Source: Zarea fungicola
Taxonomy: Eukaryota > Ascomycota > Sordariomycetes > Hypocreales > Cordycipitaceae
Assembly: GCA_900169235.1 (NCBI GenBank)
Contig: FWCC01000151.1
Location: 1-64,000, forward strand
Direction: 5' to 3'
DNA: 64,000 bases
In this document: in pieces, positions 34,866-46,115 of the stretch
How the letters are laid out: each line of letters starts with the position of its first letter
Numbering within the stretch: the first letter of the stretch is position 1
The notes under the pieces: model-generated
The model's database searches: none
What the model saw: the letters and a program-made list of their open reading frames with translations, nothing else
Told to the model about the DNA's origin: nothing
Position numbers and translations under genes: made by a program

Positions 34866-35553
34866 GAATAGTATCAATGCCAATCTTTGCTAGTTGGGGT
34901 AGCAGTTATAGACAGTTGTTACACGCATATGATAGCTACAGGGTAGGCTTCATCAACCACTTAACAGGCTGCCGGAACAGAAAGCTGCCCTTCAAAGGCA
35001 CTTATTCCCAAAATACTAGTTGTTCGAGCTTTTTATGAGACAGCTGTGTTTAGGATTTGTTTGAGTGGTTAAAAAGGCTCGTGTATCCTTGGGTGTGGTT
35101 TCAAGATGTGAAAGTTGCGAGAAGCTCCTAGATCCAGATCGCCTTAGGAATCAAATGTGGCTAACTGCTTTGCAACAATTATCTCGGTACCAACACCTCA
35201 CAGGCGAAGCCTTGACAGAACGATAGTCGTCTTGAATTAATTTTGAAACTTATTGATTACAGCCCTATATTTCTTACTGTCCTCTTTTCATGTTTTCACA
35301 CTCCCAGGTGCCTTATACCTTACAGCCGAACGGTACGCACAGTGCGGCCACACAGTGCTTCAAGATACACACACTAGCTTCCAAGCCTCAAACAATAGCT
35401 CGTGATTTTCGGGCAGCAGTGAGAGGACCGATCGAGGAACTGTTCACCACCACAGCCGCCAATTGCCCATCTAGTCGGTTGACGGGCATGACAACGGGGC
35501 CAATTCGATATCAGCGACCTGGGCTAACCCTCTGAAAGGCCCCCACGCAAATA

Positions 35554-36984
35554 ATGTCCGCAATGTCTGCGTTTCGGCAGCCGGCCTGGCGCCAGCTGTG
35601 CGTCCGACCTCGCACCACGAACTCACGCATCCGAACAACGACGCCCACGACGGCGGCCCGATTCATATCAAGCTCCTCATCTGGCGGCTCTGATGGTCTT
35701 GGTCGCGCCAAAGTTGCCCTCTACGCCACAGCCCTCGCTGCGACCGGTTACATTGGCTACCTCTACGTCACCGACACACGCGCCTCCATCCATAAGCATG
35801 TCATCCCGCCATTGCTGCGCACTCTCTTCCCCGATGCCGAAGATGCGCACCACATTGGCTCCAAAATACTGCAATTCCTCTACCAGGCGAACCTCCACCC
35901 CCGCGAGCGCCAACCCCGCAATGGCCCCGAGTCCAAGCTCGCGACTGAGGTGTTCGGCTCCGCGCTGGATAACCCCATTGGCATCTCGGCCGGTCTAGAC
36001 AAGAATGGTGAAATGGCCGACATCCTCTTCGCTCTTGGCGCTGGCGTCGTCGAGATTGGCGGCATCACGCCACTCGCCCAGGCCGGCAACCCGCGCCCCC
36101 GCTGCTTCCGCGTCGCCGAGCTCGACGGCCTCGTGAACCGCTACGGCCTCAACTCCCAGGGCGCCGACGCCGTCGCCCAGCGCCTTCGCACCCGCCTCCG
36201 CCGCTTCGCCAAAGAGATTGGCGTGACCGAGGCCCAGGTACTCGACGGCGAGGCGCAAGTACCGCCGGGCAGTCTGGCCGCCGGCCGCCTGCTCGCCGTG
36301 CAAATCGCCAAGAACAAGGAGACCAACGAAAAGGACCAGGCCGCCGTCGCCGCCGACTACGTGTACTGCGTCAACCGCCTGGCGCCCTACGCCGACATTC
36401 TCGTCGTCAACGTCAGCAGCCCCAACACGCCCGGCCTGCGCGACCTACAGGCCACGGAGCCCCTCACCCGGCTCCTCACCGCCGTCGTCGACGCGGCGCA
36501 CAAGACGGACCGCAAGACGCGGCCCAAGGTTATGGTGAAAGTGTCACCCGACGAGGACGACGATGCGCAGATGGCAGGCGTCGTCGAGGCCGTACACCGC
36601 AGCGGCGTAGACGGCGTCATTATCGGCAACACGACCAAGCGCCGCACCGGCATCGTGCCCGAAGGGGTGCGGCTGTCGGCCAAGAACGAGCGTGCGCTAG
36701 CGGAGGAGGGCGGCTACTCCGGCCCCAAGATGTTCCCGCGCACGCTGGACCTGGTTGGTCGGTACCGCGCCATGATGGATGCGTACGCGCGCCAGGGCCT
36801 CGCGGCGTCGGACAAGGGCGACGCGCACAAGACGCTGTTTGCGACGGGCGGCATCACGAATGGCGAGCAGGCGCTGCAGGTGCTGAATGCGGGCGCGAGC
36901 GTGGCCATTGTGTACACGACGATGGTATATGGCGGCGCGGGCACGGTGACGAGGATCAAGGGCGAGATGGAGAAGCGGGTTTAG
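35554..36984 (+). CDS. DHODH: Dihydroorotate dehydrogenase, mitochondrial (class 2)
   Basis: FMN enzyme of de novo pyrimidine synthesis. It oxidises dihydroorotate to orotate and passes electrons to ubiquinone at the inner mitochondrial membrane. Single exon, 476 residues. The N-terminus is a Ser/Arg/Thr-rich mitochondrial presequence (RQPAWRQLCVRPRTTNSRIR), then a membrane helix at about 53-71 (KVALYATALAATGYIGYLYV). The class 2 core shows FGSALDNPIGISAGLDKNGE, GAGVVEIGGITPLAQAGNPR (with PRCFR after it), NRYGLNSQGAD and VNVSSPNTPGLRDLQ, with the catalytic Ser at about 288. FMN-phosphate motifs FATGGITNGEQAL and YTTMVYGG lie near the end. An insert of about 40 residues between strands is usual in fungal enzymes. 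All key residues are present. The coding sequence is strongly G/C-rich at third positions, unlike its flanks. Confidence 0.96.
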   Translation: MSAMSAFRQPAWRQLCVRPRTTNSRIRTTTPTTAARFISSSSSGGSDGLGRAKVALYATALAATGYIGYLYVTDTRASIHKHVIPPLLRTLFPDAEDAHHIGSKILQFLYQANLHPRERQPRNGPESKLATEVFGSALDNPIGISAGLDKNGEMADILFALGAGVVEIGGITPLAQAGNPRPRCFRVAELDGLVNRYGLNSQGADAVAQRLRTRLRRFAKEIGVTEAQVLDGEAQVPPGSLAAGRLLAVQIAKNKETNEKDQAAVAADYVYCVNRLAPYADILVVNVSSPNTPGLRDLQATEPLTRLLTAVVDAAHKTDRKTRPKVMVKVSPDEDDDAQMAGVVEAVHRSGVDGVIIGNTTKRRTGIVPEGVRLSAKNERALAEEGGYSGPKMFPRTLDLVGRYRAMMDAYARQGLAASDKGDAHKTLFATGGITNGEQALQVLNAGASVAIVYTTMVYGGAGTVTRIKGEMEKRV

Positions 36985-37649
36985 AGCGTAAAGGGAAGAA
37001 TTTGCCATATAGAACTAGGGAGGCGTTACAAAAGATGAATAGTTAATTCCATTTGTTATACATTCAATTCAACTGTATATTTCTGCAGGGATGCGCCTGC
37101 ACCGGAGGGCGATGGCAGTGAAATGGTACTTAACTGTATACTGTAAACCTGCAGTTAAGCTAATTTCTACAGTAATTGATAATCCGTAAAGCTTAGGGCC
37201 CCTTTATTGTGTGCTGGGGCCCTGCAAGTTGTGTCTTTGATACCGGTAACGGCGGGAATGGCACTCGATGTCTGTGGCCGAGCGATTGCCTGGCATCCCC
37301 GGCCTACACATTTTGGCCTATTCTGTTTTAGCTTCTCTTAATCATATGTTTTTTTCTCTCTAACTGTCATATTAATCAGTAAAAGATTGGTAATGCCAAG
37401 CACCAGCAGCGCGTCAAACCGGGGTAGGGCCTGACCGACCGATGCATCCACAGCGGCTTCGACCACCCAGCCGAGTATTGTTTGGCGCGGCTACATTTAA
37501 TTATACCCACTAATGCCAAGATTTCAATAGTTTTCAGCCCCTTCGCAAGTTTCTTTAACCCTGACTAAGCGTCGGAACGGCTGTCAAATGTTCCCTGATC
37601 TCTCAAACAACCCACCCGATTCCTCCACCAGCAGCAACAAATATTGACT
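36985..37649. other. Intergenic spacer
   Basis: 660 bases between two + strand genes. No gene or notable element is seen. Confidence 0.55.
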
Positions 37650-38021
37650 ATGCCTCCGGCAGTTATATCAAAACCACCACACTTGACCAGGGATGATCCG
37701 GGTCCAGGCGATCGCCCATGGATGGATGTCCCAGGCCCTACATGGGAGCCATTAGCTGCTTTTGGGCTGCTGTCTGTGGTACTTTTCATTGCTTCACTGG
37801 TGAGGCAATGTAAATTACGAAAACGAGGCGCACGGCTCAGAGAAACAACATCACTACGAAGCTCAGACCTGCCGCCGCCGCCGCCGTATGAGTCAGGAAC
37901 GTCGCTGTACGGGTCAACGGCGTCGATGAATCCAGAGCCTCAAATGAATTACCATCATGACCATCAGCAACATCATCATCATCATTCAGATCCGCCTACA
38001 CACCATCAGGGGTTTTACTGA
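37650..38021 (+). CDS. Small single-pass membrane protein with PY motif
   Basis: 123-residue protein of unknown function. A short Pro-rich N-terminus precedes one membrane helix at about 34-51 (PLAAFGLLSVVLFIASLV). This is followed by a basic stop-transfer patch (RQCKLRKRGARLR), so the C-terminus should be cytosolic. The cytosolic tail has PPPPPYES (residues 76-82), a PPxY motif that binds WW domains of Rsp5/NEDD4-type ubiquitin ligases, then a His-rich tail (HHDHQQHHHHH). This is the layout of Rsp5 adaptor proteins that direct sorting of membrane cargo. That role is inference. The start was set at the first ATG; an upstream in-frame TTG was ignored. Frame length, composition and topology support a real gene, but no family name is known to me. 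Confidence 0.7.
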   Translation: MPPAVISKPPHLTRDDPGPGDRPWMDVPGPTWEPLAAFGLLSVVLFIASLVRQCKLRKRGARLRETTSLRSSDLPPPPPYESGTSLYGSTASMNPEPQMNYHHDHQQHHHHHSDPPTHHQGFY

Positions 38022-38460
38022 GCCTTCAATAATGCAGCGTTTCGAATTAGCTGTGCAGACATGACAGACAGCTTCTAGTTCAGCTCACTCAGCCCAAATT
38101 CGGTGGAATCACGCAATCGAATCAAATTGTTACGTCTGAAGGTTGCAATGGGTCATAGAGAAATAGCTTGTCGTTGCCGTTATATCTACTCTGTACATTA
38201 TAGAGGAGTCACCTACTAGTATACTTGTAACCGATTTTTTTAACGGGTTACTTTGGTAATAATTTTTAAATGTATTAGTACAGGCATAATCTATTATCAA
38301 AGTCCAAAGTTGAACGAGCTAGGATAGAGCGTAGTTAACCATTCAACGCCCACTACCTGCTTGAATGAGAATTCTATTGTACAGCCCGATCGTTAGAGCA
38401 GCAGCATGCACCATACCACTTCAAAATCATCGCCAACATAATGACGGCAAGATCTAAATC
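38022..38460. other. Convergent spacer
   Basis: 440 bases between stop codons of the PY-motif gene (+) and the MFS exporter (-). A/T-rich 3' flank, nothing else seen. Confidence 0.55.
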
Positions 38461-40259
38461 TTAAAATCTCTTTTTAGTCAGGAATAGCGATGCAATAGCC
38501 ACGACACATCCGGCGACAATGACGAGGACCCAGTCCAGCTGAATGGCGCGCACAATAACATGCAAAGCCTTCTGCTTAAGCTCGGGACTGATCTTCTCGA
38601 GAACTTCACTGCGGGTCCCTGCAATTGCCGCACGCACCTGCGCATCCGAGAAGCCTTGATTAGCCAGAACAGTCTTTAGCCCCTTGAACGACTCGTTCTG
38701 AAAGATTGGGCTCGCAATGGTGAGACCGAGCAAGGCTGCGAGCCCCTGCGCAACGTTCATAAACTGCATCGCATCGGGTATCCGCTGCGGCTCGACAATG
38801 GCCGCACAAAGGCTGTAGCCGGATTGGCTGGTGATGAGTCCAAGACCGAGAAGAATCGAGAAGCCGTAGACATGGCTGGCCGGTGAATCCTGTGAGACGG
38901 TGTACATGCCCACGCCGCCGGCAAGCAAAAGGAGGCCGCTGACAAGGTACCAGACCATGCGGTATCCGACCCGCTGCAGGGCGTAGCCGGCGGAGAGAAT
39001 GGAGGCCACGTACGAAAACACCAGCGGCAGCAGTCGCACGGCAGCCTGCGTGCCCGAGTCTCCATGAATAAACAGAAAATACAAGGGAATGTAGTACGCT
39101 GCGACGAAGAAGGGCGTTGTGCAAGCGCACATCATGATGAAGTGGATGACCAGCTCCAGGTTTCTCAAGAAATCGCATGGGAACAGCCGGTTCTCTTTGG
39201 TGGTGAAGATGGCCATCTGCTGCTGTACCGAAAAGGCGACGATGAAGACGACAAAGAGCACCAACAGCGCAATGAATCGGCCATCACTCCAGGGCCAAAT
39301 TACCCCTCCAAAGGCAAAGGCCAAAGTTAGGCAGGAGAAGATGGCGGCGATGAGAATACTGCCGGCCCAATCCAAGGTCTTGATCTTCTCGAACATGGGA
39401 GTGTCGGCCTGACGGGGCACGGCTGGAAGGCAAAATATGTAGAGCGGACTCATGACACCAAAAATTACGAGGTTGAGATAGAATGCCTGGAAATGTTAGT
39501 AAAGTGACATGTATGCAATGTGCGTTAATTTTATCAATCTTACCCATCTCCACGTAGCTGGGCTGTCTGCCAGCAGGCCGCCTACGACGGGACCTAGAAT
39601 GCAGCCTGCACCATATAAGAACGCATCCATGGCAAAGTAGAAGGCGCTCTCCGAAGGGGTAGTCAAAACCGCCATCAGGTTAATTGAGCTATAGAATGTT
39701 AGCACCTCTCCAAGGACTTCTGAAACATCATGGTTGTTTCTCACCCCAGGTACATCCCGGCGCCACCCGCTCCGGCCCAAACACGTCCGACAATCAAGGC
39801 ACTCATAGTCGGTGCCGCACCACAGAGAGCACTCCCAGCTGCAAAGTTTAGGAGGCTTCCAATGAATAGCCACTTGGTGTCGAACATGCTGTATGCCTTT
39901 CCAATAGGGAGAATCATAACAGTAGATCCTAGAGAGAACCCGACACCGAGCCAGCCTAGTTGAGAAACGTTGTTCATTGTTGTCGAGACTGCACCCTGGA
40001 TGTCTGCTGCAATAGTCGTATCCAATCCGTAAAGGAGATTCGACGATAAGATACAGAGGCAGACCAAAAACCAGGAAATTCCAGTTATCGAGCGCTTCTT
40101 GTTGTAATCATGGTTTTCGGAGTCGTCCGTGCCCTCGAGAACCGGAGAGGGTTCTTGTAGCTCGCCAGGCGCTGCACTGTTGACACCTTTTTCGAGGTCT
40201 GTTGATGTAGCATCGTCAGTACGATGGCCAGTGCGGCCATCAGACGATTTTTCGGCCAT
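38461..40259 (-). CDS. MFS drug/toxin exporter, DHA2 (14-TM) type
   Basis: Plasma-membrane proton antiporter of the fungal DHA2/14-spanner group. Three exons: 40259-39745, 39688-39544 and 39486-38461, with introns of 56 and 57 nt, giving 561 residues. The acidic N-terminus is followed by ISWFLVCLCILSSNLLYGLD then TTIAADIQ, the group's first helix and 'LDxTI' motif. Further landmarks are QLGWLGVGFSLGS, GRVWAGAGGAGMYLG, the antiporter motif C-like GAGCILGPVVGGLLAD, and TWRWAFYLNLVIF spanning the second intron. Hydrophobic segments continue to the C-terminus (VLVIVAGCVVAIASLFLTKK). Such carriers export mycotoxins, antifungals or own metabolites. It is divergent from a Zn2Cys6 regulator 610 bases away, a common arrangement for a transporter and its own regulator. 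No biosynthetic enzyme is adjacent. Confidence 0.92.
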
Positions 40260-40868
40260 GGCTAGATGTTGTAACTGAATTTGATACGTGACAAGTGCGA
40301 GTGTATTGCTTATTGGAGTCTCGGTAAGTGAGGCTCTGCTGTCTTTTATATTTTTCACCGTGCTCTGTCCCTGTCAGGCCCAGTGGATCCTGCTCTCGAT
40401 CTGGATATGGACTATGCATTTTCATTGTTGATGGTGGGGTACTTTGAAATGAGAACTTTGCTCTGGATATGTCAAGTATGGCTTTTCTCCGGCCCATGTT
40501 CGATTCATTTAGAATTGATCGCCAACTAGAGCTTATTATTGGCCAGTCGCAGCATCAACTCATCACGTCGAGCCCTACATGACGTACGTAACGGGGGCGA
40601 AAAATTGTTAGCTTCTGTCATGCCCAAAACTTCGTCCGTTTACGGCTGAATTCTCACGCTCACTTGAGGGATGAGTGTGCTCTGTTACTGCACGATTACC
40701 AATGGGCAATTGTGTAGGTGGAGCAACTCCGAAACTCCGGCGGCCGCATTGCCGCATTCCTGTCAGCATCTAACGCCACCCGAGACTCCGGCCCGAGACC
40801 CCGTTCCTCCTTCATCAACACGTCAACAGGAATGGGCGGCAACGAATAACGAAGGCCAAGACGAAAAA
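40260..40868. promoter_or_regulatory. Divergent promoter, MFS exporter / Zn2Cys6 regulator
   Basis: 610 bases shared upstream of both genes, the likely site of co-regulation. CGG and CCG triplets, the half-sites of Zn2Cys6 proteins, occur at 40737-40742, 40760 and 40790 among others, but no clean spaced palindrome stands out. If the regulator starts at the alternative ATG at 40671, the spacer is 411 bases. Confidence 0.45.
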
Positions 40869-43128
40869 ATGGCCTCTCTTGATCGCAGCATTTTTACTGC
40901 TGGAATAGATAATTCCTACGCCGAGAACGCATCCGTTGCGACTAGAATGATACGGAAGCAGACATCGCGAGCCTGTGACCGCTGTCGTATGAGGCGAGTC
41001 AGGTGCGATACTACGCGGCCGTGTCTCCAGTGTAGAGAAAGGGGCGCTTGCTGCACCAACTCCAAAGGAAACGAGGATCCAAAGTCCCTTCCACAGGCAT
41101 TGCGGTTTGTCTGATTTTTACTTGATTCATGGACAGAGGCTAACACGTGGCAGTGAGATCGAAAAGTTGCGACTCCGTGTAGCTGATTTAGAATCAGAAT
41201 TGGCTGAGAGCAAGAAATCATCAAGTCAGAACACAGCCTCCGTTCTGCCGACTCCAACGTATACACCTGATTCATCAGGTGATATTTGCAATCCTTCAGA
41301 ACAGCGTCGGCGTCCGCAGCGCCGTCATAAATATCGAGGATGGGTCGGCACATACGCCGCGAGCCCGAGGTCCGACCAGGCGTCTTATTATGGCACATCA
41401 TCAGCATTTTACTTTCTTCGAAGGATAGGCTCCTATCTAGGCACAATGATTGATCAGTCTCTCGCTGACCGTCACATCTCCCCCCAGGGGGTGAAGTGGA
41501 AAGAGCTTGTGCCACTGACAGTACAGGGCGTGGACGAGAATTCGACAGCCACCGCAGTTCATGAGCCAATGATGTCACGGACACAAGAAGAACAGTTTAT
41601 TCAGCAGTTTTGGGACATGCATTACTGTCTTTTGCCTCTTATTAACGACTTGGACTTTATGCATCACTACAACTCCTTGTGGGAAACAGACGAGCCATAT
41701 CGAAAACAATGCCCACTCGCTGATATTATTGTCGCGCTGTCCATGCAACATAGCTGGGTGTTCCTCACCGCTAACTCAACCGACACAATTGCAGTGCAAG
41801 ATCCTACTGTCGCTGGACGATGGTATTTTCACAGGTGTCAATCGCTTATTGCTGGCGATGTGGAGCACCCAACTCTCATAACCGTACAATGCAAAATGCT
41901 CTCATACCTCTATCTCTGCATCGCTTCTTTTTGCAATACCGCCCACATGTGTCTTGGTCAGGCAACGCGAATGGCACAAACTCTCGGTTTACATCTAGAG
42001 CCCCCCGAGGACGCCTCCCCAGAACAGGCCGATGTTCGGAAACGAGTCTGGACTTGCTTATGCATTATGGAAAGAAGAATGAGTTTAAAGCTGGGAAGAC
42101 CCTGCGCTATTGATGACTTTGATACAACGTCCACTTTTCCCGCTGAAGACGTCAAGTCAGGCGTTTTGAGCAGCGCCGATGCGTACGCACCAGATATTAC
42201 GTGGATGACCTACACCATTCAGTTGGAGAGTCTGATAAGAATGGCCAAAGAGGCGAATGAAAGGCTTCAGGAGATCTCAGACGAGATTCTCAACCAGCGA
42301 GGAACAAAGGGCTCAATATACAAGGACCCCGAGGCGGTTGAGGCATTCGCGAGAGCAATTTCGGAACAAGTCCCTTATATGCAGGCATGGGTAAAGCAGC
42401 TGCCACCAGGTCTGAAATTTAAAAGAAGAGGCAACGATGAGCCGCTTTCCGTCAACCGATCGCGACTTGACATTGATGTTGCCGCACCACTCTGGCTCCA
42501 GCGCCAGCGCATCTCTTTGGAGCTGATATACCACAGCGAGATGATCAATCTTCTTCGTCCATGCATAGTATTCTCTCCAAAGCATGCGTCAGTCATGCAC
42601 TCGTTAGTGACGAAGCAGAATGCAGTGGCGGCGCTCAACCATGCGATTGCATATACCAACCACATGCATCAGATGGTGCTCGAGACCGACGTCATGAATG
42701 GCTGGCAAGAACATCTCACGTGGCAATGGAACGCCACCATTACCGCCATTGGCTATATTCTCGCGAATCCAGTGGATCCATCGACACCAGCTGCAAGCAA
42801 AGCAGTAGACATGGGCATCGGGGTATTCGAGACATTCGCCGATAGCTACGTAATGGCGGCCAACGCGGCTGCCGCTGCCAAAGATTTGAAGGCCAAGGCA
42901 GTTTTATTGAAGAGTCGCTTCCTTGCTGGTATGGAACCAGGATTCACTGAATCCAGCTCTGCAGAGCCGAACCTCGAGATTAGCGAGCATATGAGGTCTC
43001 CGGGCAAAATCGATGCTTTGCAAGTACCCCAGCCTGATGGCTCGGAATTCTTGGGTCAGTTTATGGATTGGGCACAAATGGTCGACTCTTATAATAGTTC
43101 GGAGGATTTCTTTTTCTTTACAAATTAG
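40869..43128 (+). CDS. Zn2Cys6 transcription factor
   Basis: Fungal binuclear zinc-cluster regulator. Two exons: 40869-41104 and 41154-43128, with a 49-nt intron containing GCTAACA, giving 736 residues. The DNA-binding cluster is at residues 36-62: C36-x2-C39-x6-C46-x5-C52-x2-C55-x6-C62 (RACDRCRMRRVRCDTTRPC, then LQCRERGACC). A short coiled coil follows the splice (EIEKLRLRVADLESELAESK), typical for dimerisation. The fungal-specific TF middle-homology domain covers roughly 200-480 (FIQQFWDMHYCLLPLINDLD, then MAQTLGLHLEPP and RKRVWTCLCIMERRMSLKLG followed by RPCAIDD). The carboxyl end is acidic/aromatic (FLGQFMDWAQM, then EDFFFF) and may be the activation region. An in-frame ATG at 40671 would add 66 residues of low-complexity sequence. 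Its divergent neighbour, an MFS exporter, is the obvious target candidate. Confidence 0.92.
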
Positions 43129-43857
43129 TTAGTTAATCACAAACGCAACATGCCAATACAAAGCTGGCAGTAATATCTGCCATGATGGTGACATTTGAAT
43201 TACAGCTCGACTGCGAGTAGCATGCCTCTCGTCACAACCATCACTCTATTTTCGAACTACTCTGCTGGTAAATTTCTCTGCGTGTTTTAAATGCTTAAGC
43301 TGCGATGATCTTGTATTACCTTGACATGTCAAAACCTTGACGGCAGTGCTTGGTGCAGCTTGTAGAACTGAATAGTCTACACCTTTGGCAACAGTTTATA
43401 TTTAGTCCTTGGAATCTTTTAGACCAAATAACATGCATGTGTTCTTTACGCTGCTAGTTGCCCCCAACGGAGCAAGGCTTGATCTCATGATGGCTCCGCC
43501 ATTGTTCTCGGAGGCGGGCCAGCATCCCCGCAATTCGGTCAAACGGAAATCCTAGTTTTGGGCATTACCCCATCAGATACTGTACCACATGACACAAAAT
43601 ATTCCGCACTGGCATGCCTGCCAAGACACATCATGGTTGCGGAGGGCCATTTGCCGATGGCTACTCTCTCTACGGCTGAGTACTAGCGTCGGAACCTCGG
43701 CCCGGCGGGCCAGATTGCTGCTGGAAAGGTGTAAATGCTGGTCACTGTTGTTCATTCTCCCAGCTCCAAGAACTTTAATTCCAGAACTGTTAAGGCAGTG
43801 ACTGAATATAAATATGAGTATAAAAGATAGCACAGGAGCTACGAGACTGTACTCGAA
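43129..43857. other. Intergenic spacer
   Basis: 730 bases, no gene supported. The last 40 bases contain the TATA element of the DUF7923-like gene. Confidence 0.55.
43819..43826 (+). promoter_or_regulatory. TATA-like element before the DUF7923-like gene
   Basis: tataaaag about 32 bases before the ATG at 43858. The gap is short for a TATA box plus leader, so the leader would be minimal. Confidence 0.4.
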
Positions 43858-44775
43858 ATGGAGTTTGCTGTGATCAATACTAGTCTGGAGCGTGTCACGG
43901 AGCTATGCAAGGTAAATACTCCATTACGCCACTTAGCTCGACCGCAGGCAGGGACTGCATTAACAACCTCAGATCGCTGTACGGGACAATAAGCGCCTGC
44001 AGGGCGAAGCCGATCATTTGCGGTGCAGCCTTGAAACGGAGCGAAGAGCGCGCGCTGCTTTACAATTAGCCAATGACGAACTGCACCAAAAACTCAACCA
44101 GCAAATATGTCCATTCATTGTCATGTTAGTTGATGCGGATGCTTTCATGGTATGACGCAGTTATCAATGAGACGCCTGGTGGAGGCTATTCGCTGACGCT
44201 TTCACCAATCAGTTTCACGAACGTTTTCTAAAAACAGCTGCAGGCGGTGCAGATGCGGCAGACGCACTGCATTTCGCATTAGAATAATTTTCTTCTGATA
44301 TAGGGCTCTCCAGTGGTGTTGCAATCCAAGCAAAGATCTTTGGAAGTGTCACCAGTTTAGGCGCGGCCCTGACAGCTCGTGCTGTGCTGACTGATGCAAA
44401 CAAATTGCGCTCGTTTTTCGCTGGATTTAGCAATCAAAAGGGGCTGTTTGACTTTGTTGATGTTGGGATCGGCAAAGCAAATGCGGGTTTAAAGCTACAA
44501 GGTATGTACTGGTCGAGTTGCCTGGCAATTGCCTTGCCTTGTCAGCATCTAACAGATGCCTAGCAAACATTTCTGCCTCCATTTCGAGCCCCCAGTGCTT
44601 GCATGTTGTACTTGCATGTAAACATGAAGGCATCTCTTCGGGCGCTTTGAGCGAGATTGCGGCGGATGAGAGCATGGCAAGGCGCATAACATTGGTCGAG
44701 CATGGCAGTTTTCTACCCAAAACTCGACCCTCGGCGTTTAAAGTAGCAAGATTTGATGGGATATTTTATGATTAG
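43858..44775 (+). pseudogene. DUF7923-type gene with in-frame TAA
   Basis: Remnant or variant of the fungal family whose members carry a DUF7923 domain, usually followed by CCCH zinc fingers. Four exons: 43858-43911, 43973-44149, 44213-44501 and 44564-44775, with introns of 61, 63 and 62 nt. Splice signals and phases are all intact. Recognisable blocks are IAVRDNKRLQGEADHLRCSL (coiled coil), FIVMLVDADAFM joined to FHERFLK (family pattern VLIDGDGMIFHDDF as I recall it), FSNQKGLFDFVDVGIGKANA, then HVVLACKHEGISSGALSEIA and AFKVARFDGIFYD. One codon, TAA at 44285-44287, interrupts exon 3 where homologs tend to have an aromatic residue. Frame continues on both sides for 77 and 165 codons, so this is a single nonsense change. 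Skipping it with a weak 52-nt intron (from GT at 44247) is conceivable. CCCH fingers are absent. The read-through length would be 243 codons. Confidence 0.75.
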
Positions 44776-45050
44776 GATAAATTGCTAAATTTGGTATTCT
44801 ATTTCTTCGAAAGCCAACATGTGCTGCAAGTTAGCACAGCCAGCTTGCTCAGGGGCTCTGTTAAATCTTTCTACTTGTATCATAACACATACTAACCATA
44901 ACAATCTGCTGGCGTATTCAAACTTGGGAAGTATTAAAAAAGACAGCTCAAAGTTTATTCGCTCCTCCGTGTATAGGAATAGCCGAAAGGAAGTACAGCC
45001 AAACTCCCAGCTGGAGAGCTGAACAGATGGGCCGCAACGCCACTCTGTAC

Positions 45051-45110
45051 TTGTCACGCAGAGCAGGAAATTCTCACAGATTCTGAATGGTTGATTGGTT
45101 ATAAAAGAGG
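45051..45110. repeat. Diverged dispersed repeat, copy 1
   Basis: Begins cttgtcacgcagagcagg and ends near ggttgattgg. Similar sequence occurs at about 46063 and 47367. Confidence 0.6.
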
Positions 45111-46062
45111 TGTTACGAAGGGGTGTGCGAGGATACCCCCTAATGGGGTGGCCCTGAGCATCATGCTTAATTTACTATGTGGTTTACCTGCAACAGTGCC
45201 GGCTCCGCCCAAGCCAACGCCCTTCATGAGTCGATAACCACACACCGCCCAACTGTATTATTGTAGATGAGAAAAGTTGATCTTCCGGATTTGGATTTTG
45301 GATTTCTTGTTGTGGCAAGGATGCCTACGGTAAGTTCCGGCGCCATTGGGTAATATCACGGCTTGATCGGCGTCCTCGTGCCAGACTGTCATCTGTTCGC
45401 GTGTTGCTGCGTTGCCGACTGTAATTCAGGCGTTTGACGGGCCAATTCAAGCAATCAGTGGCCGATATGAAGCTATATAAATTATCCGAGTCTCCATCTC
45501 CTCGTACACTCGTAGTCTTTTCTCATGGACTTGAAGGATGGATCAGCTATGCCTGCTTACGCTCTCGCTCAACTCCCCGCCAGCGTGACTCAAGGTCTCA
45601 TTCATAGTTGTATACCAGTAATAGCCAACAGTATATATCACGGTAATACTCCGTATTGTAGGGAAAATCCCTTGTAAGATTTTCCAGTTATGCAGGAATC
45701 AGGCCATGTATAGCCCAGGGAACGCGTAGCTTCAGCACCGTGGCAACTCAGCACTAGGCAGGCAGCCAGTAGGCTGGATAAACATAAAGCCGCATCAGCG
45801 CTAAGTGTGTAGAAGGCCATATAGAACTGTTAATTTATCGGCTCGCCGCTAGCTAGTCATGCGTTGTAATTTCCCAAAAGCCAGACGCGCGCACGAGAAG
45901 ATTCTGCGAGCCAACTGGCCTTGAGAGGCTTGGAATGTTGAAAATCTAACCTAATCTAGGAGAACAAGCGTTAAGGGTGAGATTAAGGCTATCTATCAGT
46001 GGGCCTTGCTCATATCTTCTGGCTGACGCGAATAACCTTCTAGTTATAGACCCGCGCCGGAC

Positions 46063-46115
46063 CTTGTCACGTAGAGCAGGTACTAGTCATAGAGTGATGG
46101 AGTTGATTGAGGAAC
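46063..46115. repeat. Diverged dispersed repeat, copy 2
   Basis: Begins cttgtcacgtagagcagg and contains agttgattgagg. Differs from copy 1 at scattered sites. Confidence 0.6.

Larger units (their letters stand above)
32765..35553. other. Long gene-free region with an assembly gap
   Basis: 2.8 kb without a supported gene. It includes a 4 x 7-bp tandem repeat at 33533-33560 and the unresolved bases at 34864-34865. Short frames on both strands lack domains. The last 200 bases are presumably the dihydroorotate dehydrogenase promoter. Confidence 0.55.

Noticed and set aside
45638..45820. 60-residue minus-strand frame that begins like a signal peptide
   Set aside because: Too short, with only three Cys and no promoter or family support. 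Kept only as a remark in the spacer entry.
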